From contig NZ_CP031149.1 of NCBI RefSeq assembly GCF_003342675.1, forward strand, positions 62,001-126,000: a stretch of DNA of 64,000 nt, written 5' to 3'. Shown one piece after another: positions 45,298 through 53,039 of the stretch. The notes under the pieces were generated by a model. It saw only the letters and a program-made list of their open reading frames with translations, ran no database searches and was not told the DNA's origin. Both the position numbers and the translations under genes were made by a program. Origin of the DNA: Haloplanus rubicundus (GTDB lineage Archaea; Halobacteriota; Halobacteria; Halobacteriales; Haloferacaceae). Position 1 is the stretch's first letter. Each line of letters opens with the position of its first letter.

Positions 45298-46182
45298 ATG
45301 ACCGACACCTACCCAGAAGTACTCGCCATCTCGTTTCAGAAGGGTGGCACTGGCAAAACATTCACCTCGTTGAATATTGCGGGTGGTCTTGCAGCTCGCG
45401 GCTTCAACGTGCTTGCCATCGACCTTGACCCACAGGGCACTCTCACCGCAAACCTTGGGAAGCGAGACCTCTACAAAGACCTAGACGCGCTCTCACTGGA
45501 TGAAATCCTTTTAGATCCGAAAAGTTGGGATAATGTGAACGAACTCGTTCTCACCGATCACGAAGAGTTCGATCTTATCCCCAGCAACCAGACTTTCAAC
45601 GGGAACAAGACGCCTCTGGACTCGGCTGATGCCGGCGAGAACCGACTGGGGCGGCTCTTACAACGGCTTGAAGACGATTATCATTACATCGTGTGTGATT
45701 GCCCACCGGATTTCTCACCATACGCGAAAAACGCAGTCACGGCCGGTGAGAAGATTGTCGTGCCGATGGAGCCAGAGACGGAGATGCCACATTCGACGGA
45801 CCTGTTGTTCGATCAATACGAGGTTCTTGGAATGATGCACGATCTCGAGATTCAGTATCTCGCCTTCCTGATGACGGTGAACTCGACGAAGATGACCAAC
45901 GAGAACAAGCGAATTGTCGAGTGGTTCAACGAAACTTTCGACGAGAAAGGCGTCACTACTGATCATCGGGCGGCGTTCGCGAGGGCGAAAAAGAGCCAGC
46001 AGTCAATCTACGCTCACCCAGAATCGCTCCGGAACGACGAAATCGAACGATACGACGAACTCCTTCAATTGATTCTTAAGCAGACATCACCCCCCACGCT
46101 CGGATTGGATGTTGAAGCGGCAAAGGCGATGACCGTCGAAGATATTCGCGCTGCGGCGGCCGACCGGGAGGTGGAAGCATGA
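45298..46182 (+). CDS. parA: ParA partition ATPase
   Basis: 294 residues from ATG 45298. The deviant Walker A box is KGGTGKT (15-21), with the signature Lys15. Walker A' lies at VLAIDLDPQGTLT and motif B at HYIVCDCPPDFSP. These define ParA/Soj ATPases, which move plasmids by binding the nucleoid and interacting with a DNA-bound partner. The gene has 23 bases after the last repeat of the array. Its stop overlaps the start of the next gene (ATGA), the likely partner. No separate N-terminal helix-turn-helix is present. Confidence 0.9.
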   Translation: MTDTYPEVLAISFQKGGTGKTFTSLNIAGGLAARGFNVLAIDLDPQGTLTANLGKRDLYKDLDALSLDEILLDPKSWDNVNELVLTDHEEFDLIPSNQTFNGNKTPLDSADAGENRLGRLLQRLEDDYHYIVCDCPPDFSPYAKNAVTAGEKIVVPMEPETEMPHSTDLLFDQYEVLGMMHDLEIQYLAFLMTVNSTKMTNENKRIVEWFNETFDEKGVTTDHRAAFARAKKSQQSIYAHPESLRNDEIERYDELLQLILKQTSPPTLGLDVEAAKAMTVEDIRAAAADREVEA

Positions 46183-46661
46183 GTGACGATTCCTCTGAAG
46201 ACGACTTTGAGGCACAGATGAGCGATGTTTCAGAGCGGGCACAGAAACTCGGAGTCTCCGGTTCGGACCCAAGCTCGAGTTCGGGCGCTGAATCGTTGTC
46301 CGAAAATACCACGGGTGACACTGAGGAGAGAGCCGAAGTGGATTCTGATGATCCATCGGCTGCTCAGCAGGCAGTTGAACAAGAGTCACGCACGACTGGA
46401 GGACCTGATACCCACGAATACCCGAACCCAGATAGGGAGCTGGGAGCACTCACTGATGTATACAGGAATAATAACGTATTCCTCTCACCCGAGGTCGTCG
46501 ACGCCGTTGAGGGTCTCTGGGATGACATCGAGTACGAATGGAAGAAGTCTCACGATACGGAACTCAACAAGAACTGGGACTTCTACATGGCCTGCTTCCG
46601 AGTCATCTTAGACAATCCCGATCTCGTCCGTGACGAACTTGATATGGATACTGAGTCGTAG
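46179..46661 (+). CDS. Probable ParB-like partition partner
   Basis: 160 residues, translationally coupled to parA by a four-base overlap. The first 90 residues are acidic and disordered (Ser/Glu/Asp-rich). The C-terminal 70 residues form a compact domain (NNVFLSPEVVDAVEGLWDDI, then FYMACFRVILDNPDLV) that may bind DNA as a dimer. No classical ParB nuclease-like domain is present. The call as partition partner is from position alone; the array upstream of parA would be its target. Confidence 0.6.
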   Translation: MSDDSSEDDFEAQMSDVSERAQKLGVSGSDPSSSSGAESLSENTTGDTEERAEVDSDDPSAAQQAVEQESRTTGGPDTHEYPNPDRELGALTDVYRNNNVFLSPEVVDAVEGLWDDIEYEWKKSHDTELNKNWDFYMACFRVILDNPDLVRDELDMDTES

Positions 46662-46792
46662 TTTCGGTATCTCCGAGGACAGATTTTCAACTCTTAGCTT
46701 AGTTTAGATAGTGAAGGACGTCTAATGTAAAGACATCAATTTAGCATGTTGATCTCCTTTCGACCCTCCTGTGGGCTGTCGATTTAGACAAA

Positions 46793-46817
46793 GGATATAT
46801 ATCACGTCGATATATCC
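46793..46817. promoter_or_regulatory. TATA-type 8-bp inverted repeat before the structured element
   Basis: GGATATAT (46793-46800) and ATATATCC (46810-46817) form a perfect inverted repeat with a nine-base spacer. Either arm could serve as a TATA box. In the forward direction it would start a transcript near 46822-46845, just before the large structured element. Confidence 0.5.
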
Positions 46818-46845
46818 CCACGGGACAGGCTACGACACCCGGACA

Positions 46846-46978
46846 GGACGTCTACGCGGATAAGTAACGAAACGAGCCCGCTTCGTGGGCTAGTAGCGTT
46901 ACTCGGGCACTTCTTGGAGGGTGTTTCCCCTGTGATCTGTACTTTTGGAGTAGTACAGGTCACTACGCGTAGACGTCC
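46846..46978 (+). ncRNA. Candidate 133-base structured RNA, closed by a perfect 13-bp stem
   Basis: GGACGTCTACGCG (46846-46858) pairs perfectly with CGCGTAGACGTCC (46966-46978), enclosing further stems: GTAACG/CGTTAC (46864-46869/46897-46902) topped by AGCCC/GGGCT (46875-46879/46887-46891), and an 11-bp stem at 46932-46942/46953-46963 containing one pair that is U-G only in forward-strand RNA. No open frame fits. A multi-branched RNA is the best reading; a replication origin or cruciform-binding site is the alternative. Confidence 0.5.
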
Positions 46979-47133
46979 ACGGAATGCGCCGTAGTCCAAG
47001 CAGACCAGTTGAGCCCTCCCCTTGCCTGACTCACGTTGTTGCTGACTGTCGACTGATCCACACCATCGGTAGCGCTGCCCGTGTCCACCCTTCTCCTGGC
47101 TGGAGAGGCCAATGTATTTTCCTCGAGACTGCC

Positions 47134-47616
47134 TCATTCTGAACCGCCAATCTCTAAGAGAACCTCGACGAGGAACTCGAGGTCGTGAATTTCCTGATCG
47201 AGCTGAGCGCGTTCGAGTTCACGAGTGAGGAGCGCATCGAGAAGGCGCTGCTTGAGCAGGATCGCCTCTGCCGACCGAATCGCATCTATCTCTTCGTCGA
47301 CTAGTGTTGGTTGAGTGGCGTCGGGAAGTTTTCCGTCTGGTCGGGGCACGAGTCCTGCTCGAATGTCGGTACGAACGCGTCTGTAGTGTTTACACCCCCC
47401 TTCCGGCGGGTCATCAGGGCACGTACAGGTTCGTTGGAGTGCGTCGACCTCGTAGACGCTCCCGGACGCCGATCTGACCTCATATACGCCGCCCTGTTGG
47501 AGCAGCGCGACATCCATCTCCTGGGTCTGCGCCCGGCCCTCACGTCGGATTGCGGCGTTCTCAAGCGACTGTGCCAATACTTCTGCTAGGTTGGAATCGG
47601 ATGCTGCTGTTGCCAT
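47134..47616 (-). CDS. SWIM zinc-finger protein
   Basis: 160 residues from ATG 47616 (ATG 47634 adds six). A SWIM motif CxCx(n)CxH is evident: RTCTCPDDPPEGGCKHYRRV. It is followed by a long helical, coiled-coil-like C-terminus (AEAILLKQRLLDALLTRELE). SWIM domains bind DNA or proteins and are common in small regulators of haloarchaeal plasmids. It is transcribed from a promoter near 47740 with the shared TTTGTCG leader, placing it in the leader-motif gene set. Confidence 0.75.
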   Translation of the reverse strand: MATAASDSNLAEVLAQSLENAAIRREGRAQTQEMDVALLQQGGVYEVRSASGSVYEVDALQRTCTCPDDPPEGGCKHYRRVRTDIRAGLVPRPDGKLPDATQPTLVDEEIDAIRSAEAILLKQRLLDALLTRELERAQLDQEIHDLEFLVEVLLEIGGSE

Positions 47617-47696
47617 CGGGATATCGGTCTCCACGGGGTGACGGCGCTTCGAGATGCTGTACGCGGCCCACGGTTGCCTCTAGCGCTGCCCCTCTA

Positions 47697-47726
47697 CACC
47701 CGCCGGGGGCGACAAATCGGCGGGTG
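47697..47726 (-). promoter_or_regulatory. TTTGTCG leader, copy 1 (9-bp hairpin)
   Basis: In gene sense, CACCCGCCG and CGGCGGGTG pair perfectly around a loop that contains TTTGTCGCCCC. It lies about 80-110 bases before the SWIM gene start, with a TATA-like gcatatatc just upstream. Confidence 0.55.
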
Positions 47727-47860
47727 GGTCCTGATATATGCGGCGAATAGGCGGGGTTTCGGGGGTCTAAGGGTTGAATTGCCGAATCTTACATATCGAC
47801 ATCGCACGTATTAGGACGCGAGCGACTACCCGCGCAAACACCTCGCTATCAATTCCCTCC

Positions 47861-49081
47861 ATGCCATACCTCGCGATGCGGCCGAACGGTGACCGGGTGA
47901 TCTCGTTAGATGTTGATGGCTCCGATGAAATTCTCTGTCCACTGTGTGAAGGACCGCTGTTCCTCCGACGATCACACTACAACAGTGGGCGATTCGTCTC
48001 GAAGCACTTTGTGCACCATTCAGGGTCCGAGTGTTCTGGCGAATCAAACCTCCACGCCAAACTCAAAACCATCGCGGCGATGAAACTCCGCGAGGTCTTC
48101 GAGTCAGCAACTGTTGATCACGAGCAGTCTATCCCGGGGACTAACCGAATTGCGGATGTGGTCGCGACGTTTTCTGAAGAGATACATCCGTTCGGGAAGG
48201 GCGTCATCGTCGAGATTCAGCACAAGCACGACGGCAAGAAGATTGGTTCAGTTTTGCGGGACTACCTGAAGGCGGGGTACTCGGTGTTCTGGGCGTACCA
48301 GTCGGATTTCAAAGGGCACGACATGAACTTCGTCGAACATCGTGTAACGCAACCCTGGCCCCACGCCGTGCCAATCGTTGAGGGGCTCGATGGCTACTCC
48401 GAGAGTGTACAGCGATTGATGGACCCGCCGGAACGGCCCAAAGTGATGATGGAGATCCCGTTCCCAAGGGAGTATCTGCGAGCCCACGCGCTCGAAGCGA
48501 TTCCGCCGCTTCGAGGATACTACGATGAGGGTGTTTCACCCGAGGGATGGAGGAAGATCGACGCAATCTCGCTTCATGGAAATGGGCGTGGGCGGGCGTG
48601 GATCAACGTTCTCTACTCGCCGTCAAATCACATCTTTCTCGAATGGTGGAAGAAGGATACTGAGCAGGGCAATTCGGAGTACATGATCGTCCACATTGGG
48701 AGTGAGTTTCCCGAGAGATTTGAGACGTTCATGGAAGACACAAAAGGGTGGTTCGACTCGGGGAATGCTGATCAGCAGGTTTCACACTGGGTGGGCGGGG
48801 CATCGCTGAATTTCCGAGGAACGAAGTTGTGTGGGAGTTGGGTCTCCATCGCCAAAGTGCCGTATGGTCCGGTGAAAATTGTGGTCGCCCGACGCGACAA
48901 GAAGGGAAACACGCGGACGTGGGCAGTGAACTACCGGAAGGGAGATCTTGGACGGCTGGCAGCGCTGCGCCACCCGATTCGACGGCTCTTCGGCGAGTCG
49001 GAGATGGAGACAGAAGCGACGAAGCCGTCGTCGGACAGCAAGCGGGGGACGAGCAACCTACCCGAGATATGGTGGGACTAG
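47861..49081 (+). CDS. CoiA-like nuclease-domain protein
   Basis: 406 residues from ATG 47861. The N-terminal zinc part (LCPLCEGPLFLR, KHFVHHSGSECSGESNLHA) resembles CoiA-family proteins. It is followed by a PD-(D/E)xK-type core: NRIADVVATFSEE with an Asp, then VIVEIQHKHDGKK with Glu-x-Gln. CoiA proteins take part in DNA uptake and recombination in bacteria; archaeal relatives are uncharacterised and sit on plasmids. The C-terminal half (Trp-rich, with RGYYDEGVSPEGWRK) has no known match. It is the only long forward gene in this part, convergent with the NrdJ-like gene. Confidence 0.65.
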   Translation: MPYLAMRPNGDRVISLDVDGSDEILCPLCEGPLFLRRSHYNSGRFVSKHFVHHSGSECSGESNLHAKLKTIAAMKLREVFESATVDHEQSIPGTNRIADVVATFSEEIHPFGKGVIVEIQHKHDGKKIGSVLRDYLKAGYSVFWAYQSDFKGHDMNFVEHRVTQPWPHAVPIVEGLDGYSESVQRLMDPPERPKVMMEIPFPREYLRAHALEAIPPLRGYYDEGVSPEGWRKIDAISLHGNGRGRAWINVLYSPSNHIFLEWWKKDTEQGNSEYMIVHIGSEFPERFETFMEDTKGWFDSGNADQQVSHWVGGASLNFRGTKLCGSWVSIAKVPYGPVKIVVARRDKKGNTRTWAVNYRKGDLGRLAALRHPIRRLFGESEMETEATKPSSDSKRGTSNLPEIWWD

Positions 49082-49117
49082 CGAGAACCAGACAGACAGA
49101 CTGTTTAGCTCATGATG

Positions 49118-49798
49118 CTAACATTCTGACCAGCCACAGGCCCGGCAGGTCTTACATCCTTCCGAGTAGTACAGGGACATTGACCCGCAGTCTGCACATT
49201 CGGGAGATTCGCCAGCCTCGAGGAGTGCAGCAGTTGCGTCTTCTTTGTTACCTTCCCCACCTTCGTGACTGTTACCGTCCACGTTCGGGCTAACCTCCTG
49301 GTCGGTGATCGTACCGCCATCAGATTTGTGTTCGGCTGTGGCGTCTTCTCCGATTGCTTCTGCGAGATTCTGCTGAGGAGGGTAGTCAAGATCGGGGTCA
49401 TCCCCAAGATATCGCGTCATCGCGAGACCGATGGCGTCCGGAATGGACTGCGTCTTGTCGCCTTTATTCCACCCAACCTTCGGTGAGCGGATACCTCGGA
49501 GTTCACTGGCAATCTCCTCGGGGTCGACACTTGATCGGAGCCCGGTTGAGACTATTTTTGCGAGCGCCTCGGTGAAGGAGGCGGTGAATCCGCCTGAACT
49601 CCCAATATTCGCGAAGAGTTCAAACGCCCGGCCATCGCTGTCTTCGTTGATCGTGACGTAGAGCTTGCCGTGGTCGGTTTGGATACGCTGCGTGACTCCG
49701 GTGAGAACATCTGGACGTGGTCGCTTTTTCGCCAGCTGCTCAGGACACTGGGAGTCGCTTTCGGCTGGATCTTGGCTGTCAACTTGGTTGTGATTCAT
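49118..49798 (-). CDS. Stand-alone C-terminal (TSCPD-type) domain of B12-dependent ribonucleotide reductase
   Basis: 226 residues from ATG 49798. RPDVLTGVTQRIQTDHGKLY, then VTINEDSDGRAFELFANIGS and SIPDAIGLAMTRYLG, match the TSCPD domain at the end of class II (NrdJ) ribonucleotide reductases. The tail CADCGSMSLYYSEGCKTCRA then CGWSEC is their zinc and redox-Cys region. The catalytic barrel is absent. It may be the detached NrdJb subunit or a regulator of host dNTP synthesis. A TTTGTCG leader lies 61 bases before the start. Confidence 0.72.
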   Translation of the reverse strand: MNHNQVDSQDPAESDSQCPEQLAKKRPRPDVLTGVTQRIQTDHGKLYVTINEDSDGRAFELFANIGSSGGFTASFTEALAKIVSTGLRSSVDPEEIASELRGIRSPKVGWNKGDKTQSIPDAIGLAMTRYLGDDPDLDYPPQQNLAEAIGEDATAEHKSDGGTITDQEVSPNVDGNSHEGGEGNKEDATAALLEAGESPECADCGSMSLYYSEGCKTCRACGWSEC

Positions 49799-49858
49799 GA
49801 AGATATCTTCTGTGTTCGATCTGTGGGTCGTCTGATGATGCCTCGTTCTGACGGCAGC

Positions 49859-49865
49859 CGACAAA
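49859..49865 (-). promoter_or_regulatory. TTTGTCG leader, copy 2
   Basis: In gene sense ATTTGTCGGCTGCCG precedes the NrdJ-like gene by 61 bases. A related sequence, CGTTTGTCACCCCCCC, occurs at 49976-49982, just after the end of the preceding gene. Confidence 0.45.
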
Positions 49866-49988
49866 TCTCACTGTTCGACTAGACAGAGATACGGACGGAG
49901 TGCGATTAAGCACATACGCAGATATCTCTGGATAGAACGGTTCTACGTGCGTATCCCTACGGGAAACCGGGGGGGTGACAAACGAGAG

Positions 49989-50387
49989 TCAGAGCTCATC
50001 CCACGTGGGCGGCGCGGGAGACGAAGCGATCTTCTTGCCTGACTTACCCTCAAGATCGTGGATGTGCGCAAGCAGCTCTTCCGGTGGCGACACCGGTAGG
50101 ACCGGTTCGACGTCGTCGGCGGAAATCTCGTCTCCTTGCTGTTCGTCTTCCGGCTCCTGTTCGTCGGGCGGGATCTCGCCGGTTTCCTCGACGATGGCGT
50201 CGATTTGCTCGGTGAGATGACTGATGATGCCCGCTCGGTCACGGTTCGCCCGCTCGTGCTTGAGGTATCGCTCAACGGTCTCGATTTCTACCATCATCTC
50301 GATTGCGGGCGTGATGACCTGCGTATTCCGCGTATCGAGGAGCTTCTCGGGGGGGAGCTGTTTGAGGAGCGATTCGTCGTCACTCAT
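49989..50387 (-). CDS. Hypothetical acidic helical protein
   Basis: 132 residues. The start ATG overlaps the stop of the preceding gene (ATGA at 50384-50387), so translation is coupled. It contains a helical segment (AIEMMVEIETVERYLKHE, AGIISHLTEQIDAIVEETGE) and an acidic linker, then SPPEELLAHIHDLEGK. Coiled-coil-like; no family is recognised. The pair with the 114-residue upstream gene recurs as one transcript from the copy 3 leader. Confidence 0.6.
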   Translation of the reverse strand: MSDDESLLKQLPPEKLLDTRNTQVITPAIEMMVEIETVERYLKHERANRDRAGIISHLTEQIDAIVEETGEIPPDEQEPEDEQQGDEISADDVEPVLPVSPPEELLAHIHDLEGKSGKKIASSPAPPTWDEL

Positions 50388-50728
50388 CCTTGGCCGGGGA
50401 GTGCCGGTTGCTCGAGGCGGTCCCACGCATCGAGATGAGAGCAGATATCTGCGACGACGTATTCGATGGCTTCCGCCGTCGACGAGTCGGCGGGAGGTGT
50501 CTCGATGAGTACAGCGAGTTCAAGAGCGTCGTCGAATCGGATGTGAGGATGGGCGCCGTAGAGTGCTTTGACGACGGCCTTCGCAAGTGTGTCTTCATCA
50601 AGCGTTCTGGGATCCTCGATAGCGTCTCGGGCGACAGCAGTGAGGTGTTGCACTCGGCGGGTGGCGGCGATACTGGCGTCGATGTCGCTGCTGGTAGAGA
50701 TGCGCTGTGCGGTCGTGATAGTGTTCAT
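50384..50728 (-). CDS. Hypothetical helical protein, first gene of a coupled pair
   Basis: 114 residues from ATG 50728, chosen over an upstream GTG at 50764 because that one lies inside the leader hairpin. Mostly helical (ASIAATRRVQHLTAVARDAI, TLAKAVVKALYG) with an acidic tail. No family match. It is translationally coupled to the following gene. The leader has TTTGTCG at 50759-50765, a run of C, and GGAGGG 12 bases before ATG. Confidence 0.6.
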   Translation of the reverse strand: MNTITTAQRISTSSDIDASIAATRRVQHLTAVARDAIEDPRTLDEDTLAKAVVKALYGAHPHIRFDDALELAVLIETPPADSSTAEAIEYVVADICSHLDAWDRLEQPALPGQG

Positions 50729-50739
50729 CGGAATGAGTC

Positions 50740-50765
50740 CCTCCACCGAAGCGGGGGACGACAAA
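50740..50765 (-). promoter_or_regulatory. TTTGTCG leader, copy 3, with Shine-Dalgarno-masking hairpin
   Basis: In gene sense the leader reads TTTGTCG, TCCCCCGC, TTCG, GTGGAGGG. The C-rich tract can pair with GTGGAGG across a UUCG loop with one mismatch, covering the GGAGG that lies 12 bases before the start at 50728. Confidence 0.55.
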
Positions 50766-50783
50766 CGAGGAGTGGTGATTCGG

Positions 50784-50820
50784 CCCTACGTTACATTATT
50801 AGTACGAAGGTAGCGTAGGA
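50784..50820. repeat. Dispersed inverted-repeat site, copy B, between divergent genes
   Basis: Arms CCCTACGTTAC (50784-50794) and GTAGCGTAGGA (50810-50820) surround 15 bases with TACGAA. The left arm is identical to that of copy A at 5076. It lies between the reverse gene starting at 50728 and the forward gene at 50827, so a bound protein could control both. Confidence 0.65.
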
Positions 50821-50826
50821 TGATAC

Positions 50827-51303
50827 ATGCCCGAACCTGACCCCGACGCTGGCGCTCCCACCAGCCCTGAAGAAAGGGGCGCAGAGATGCCTACACCCCC
50901 GGAAGGGCTGGCAAAGCGCGTATGGGAGCCTCTGCAGGCACAGACTGTGTACGATCTAGAGCGAGTCATCGACTACTGCGAAGAACTTATGAAGCACAAG
51001 GAACGGCCGGTGTCTCCGAGTGAGACGGCCGGAGAGGGTGAAGTCGCAGACAAGAAACCACCGCAGAACCTCTCTCGTGAGGAGCAGCGTGCAGCGAAAG
51101 AAGAGCTCGAAGAAATGAGTACGGACGAGATGAAGGAACTCTCAAAGGATGAACTGACCCGATATGGACACGTACAGATACGGAAGCTCCCGTGTGGGCC
51201 AGGATGCGATGGTTGCCCCCATGGACCCTATAGGTACATCGTCTATCGAGATAGCCGAGGGAAGGTGACCTCGAAGTATGCGGGGAAGGCTGATGGGGGG
51301 TAG
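50827..51303 (+). CDS. DUF6788-like protein
   Basis: 158 residues. A helical N-terminal region (LAKRVWEPLQAQTVYDLERV, then a Glu/Lys-rich coil) leads to the DUF6788 ending: LPCGPGCDGCPHGPYRYIVY then KVTSKYAGKA. The Cys-x3-Cys-x2-Cys cluster and HGPY motif suggest metal and nucleic-acid binding. It follows copy B of the dispersed site with only six bases between site and start. A more degenerate relative is at 18302. Confidence 0.65.
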   Translation: MPEPDPDAGAPTSPEERGAEMPTPPEGLAKRVWEPLQAQTVYDLERVIDYCEELMKHKERPVSPSETAGEGEVADKKPPQNLSREEQRAAKEELEEMSTDEMKELSKDELTRYGHVQIRKLPCGPGCDGCPHGPYRYIVYRDSRGKVTSKYAGKADGG

Positions 51304-51348
51304 CACGATCACCGTACGGAACCCACGGAAGACGAGAATCCTATAGAG

Positions 51349-51939
51349 TCACCCGTGGTTTGCAGTCTCGACGACGCACCCGGAATCACGACACGCGGCG
51401 AGCCACCCATTCTGGTAGCCGATCCCCGCAAGGTCGTCGAATGGAAACCGGATCGTCACGTGCTCAGGAGTGACGTCGGGAAGTTGTACACGGAGCGCGT
51501 TGCCGTCCTGGTCGGCGGCCTCAAGATAGCCACTCCCAGCGAGTGCATAAAGTTCCCAGACGATGTCCCGACCGTCCTTGGTCGTCTTGGGCCACTCCAC
51601 ATTAGAGAGCGCCGTGCGGACGTCCTCGACCCACTGAGCGGTGTCCACATCGTCGTCGGTGATGGCGACGTCGTAATCGTCGGTGACGCGGTCGGGATCA
51701 AGCAGTCCGAATTTCGCAGAAAGGATCCACCAGCGAGCACAGAGTGTCTCAGCGAAATCGCGCTTGAGGCCAAAGTATGTCGAACGGTATTTTTCGCGAG
51801 CAGGGAGCAAGCCGTCGTGTTTCGCGTCGCCACACCCGACGAGGGCAGTTCGGCGAACGAGGAGACTACTTCGAGTACTATCCTCGCAGCCTCCACCGTC
51901 AGTCTGAACGGTCTCGATTGTGGTCTGTCTCGTTGGCAT
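51349..51939 (-). CDS. DUF6884-like protein
   Basis: 196 residues from ATG 51939 (a GTG at 51966 is also open). The core pattern RTALVGCGDAKHDGLLPARE, then RWWILSAKFGLLDPDRVTDD and YDVAI, is that of DUF6884/YaaA-like proteins. These occur in phages and plasmids near tRNA-guanine-transglycosylase-like DpdA genes for 7-deazaguanine DNA modification. The C-terminus (DDLAGIGYQNGWLAACRDSG) is family-specific. Here two TGT-like genes lie 1 and 10 kb away on the same strand, so a joint role is plausible. The biochemical role of DUF6884 itself I cannot state. Confidence 0.6.
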   Translation of the reverse strand: MPTRQTTIETVQTDGGGCEDSTRSSLLVRRTALVGCGDAKHDGLLPAREKYRSTYFGLKRDFAETLCARWWILSAKFGLLDPDRVTDDYDVAITDDDVDTAQWVEDVRTALSNVEWPKTTKDGRDIVWELYALAGSGYLEAADQDGNALRVQLPDVTPEHVTIRFPFDDLAGIGYQNGWLAACRDSGCVVETANHG

Positions 51940-52107
51940 CTGTCGTCTCGGAGCGGCGTGAGTCACCCCCGCTGCGAACCTGTGTGCATCAGTTGGTGAG
52001 ATTTTGATAGCCGTTAGGGATGAATCGGCCTCCGCGAGCCACTCAACGTCATAGATAATCGGGCAACTGTGATAGGAACCATGATTCGTTTGACAGGGGA
52101 GAGGGGA

Positions 52108-52695
52108 CTAGTAGTGGACGTCGACGGGCGTCAGGTGAAACGAGGTCTCGTCGTTACCTGTATCATCGGTCGCAATCTTGTCGAGAAGTTGTTCGTATTC
52201 GGCTTGGCTCCGAATCGCGGTTCCGTATTCGTTGTAGAGGTAGTAGACCGGGCCGGCGTATTCACCGACAGAGTACATCGCATACCGGACGTCGATTGAG
52301 TAGGAGTCGATGAACTCCTCTTCGCTTCGGATGGGCCCGAGAGGGTTCCACGGTTCGACGTCGGCTTCAATACGGGGGCTTTCGAGGAGTTCCTTGTCCG
52401 TGTACTCTTCGAGTCCCTTGCGGATGACGGCCATTCTTCGAGCGAGTTCGCGAGTGGTGGATTCCCAGGCGCCCTCGAGGAGTTCGTTCCCAATCTCGGA
52501 GTCGGCACGAGCGGAGCCCTCTCGACGGAAGATGTCGGGAAGTGACTGACTCCAGCGGCCACCTTCGGTCATGAGTGTGCCGTAGTCGAACGTCGGGTAG
52601 AGCGGCGCGTCAACGCCCTCAAAGAGGCCGTGGGCGATGCCGGTCGCGTCTTCGGCGTCGTAGGCTTCGGAGACGACTCTGATGAGCATGTGCAT
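52108..52695 (-). CDS. Hypothetical haloarchaeal plasmid protein
   Basis: 195 residues, 11 bases after the preceding small gene. It is acidic and alpha/beta in pattern (MLIRVVSEAYDAEDATGIAH at the start). A segment near the C-terminus, VYYLYNEYGTAIRSQ, has a close parallel (DVYLYDEDGTAICRA) in the protein at 59047, so the two may share a domain. No catalytic motif is recognised. It is the second gene of the transcript that begins with the copy 4 leader. Confidence 0.6.
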   Translation of the reverse strand: MHMLIRVVSEAYDAEDATGIAHGLFEGVDAPLYPTFDYGTLMTEGGRWSQSLPDIFRREGSARADSEIGNELLEGAWESTTRELARRMAVIRKGLEEYTDKELLESPRIEADVEPWNPLGPIRSEEEFIDSYSIDVRYAMYSVGEYAGPVYYLYNEYGTAIRSQAEYEQLLDKIATDDTGNDETSFHLTPVDVHY

Positions 52696-52706
52696 GATGA
52701 ATTTGG

Positions 52707-52940
52707 TCAGGGGTAGAGGGCAAACGCAGTATCGTCGGCGTCGATGCCGAATATTGTGCCAGGAGCGTTCCCTTCGGGATCAGCCGACGGGTAGAGGATC
52801 GTCCCGGACTTGAGTTCGAGAACGACTGTCGATTGCCAATCGTGGGCTTGCCAGCCTTCGCGTTCAAGTTCTTCGTTGGTCATTTCACGGACCTCGACGA
52901 TGCGCTGTCCGGCGATATTGTCGTCTGTGGTGGATTCCAT
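52707..52940 (-). CDS. Small conserved haloarchaeal protein
   Basis: 77 residues. The sequence VREMTNEELEREGWQAHDWQ then STVVLELKSGTILYPSADPE and GNAPGTIFGI is a recurring small haloarchaeal family (beta-strand-rich, LYPSxDPEGN motif). The function is unknown. A TTTGTC leader lies 30 bases before the ATG with GGAGG 12 bases before it, and copy C of the dispersed site lies about 40 bases upstream of the start. Confidence 0.65.
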   Translation of the reverse strand: MESTTDDNIAGQRIVEVREMTNEELEREGWQAHDWQSTVVLELKSGTILYPSADPEGNAPGTIFGIDADDTAFALYP

Positions 52941-52950
52941 TTTGAGTGGG

Positions 52951-52976
52951 CCTCCACCGCGCGGGGGCCAGACAAA
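52951..52976 (-). promoter_or_regulatory. TTTGTC leader, copy 4, with Shine-Dalgarno-masking hairpin
   Basis: In gene sense TTTGTCTGGCCCCCGC is followed by GCGGTGGAGGCC. GGCC and CCGC can pair with GGTGG and GGCC, hiding GGAGG. The start at 52940 is 12 bases after GGAGG. Confidence 0.55.
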
Positions 52977-52981
52977 TCGAG

Positions 52982-53027
52982 TCCTACACTACATTCGGAT
53001 ACCAACAATTCGTACTGTTACGTAGGA
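52982..53027. repeat. Dispersed inverted-repeat site, copy C
   Basis: Arms TCCTACACTAC (52982-52992) and GTTACGTAGGA (53017-53027) surround 24 bases with TTCGTA near the right arm. The arms match copies A and B. In gene sense the copy 4 TTTGTC leader begins about six bases after it. Confidence 0.65.
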
Positions 53028-53039
53028 CTAAGTCGGCCG

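Noticed and set aside
49976-49982. Another TTTGTC leader with a 15-codon frame after it
   Set aside because: The motif is present, but the following short frame (MCLIALRPYLCLVEQ) is about 70 bases away and not haloarchaeal in character.
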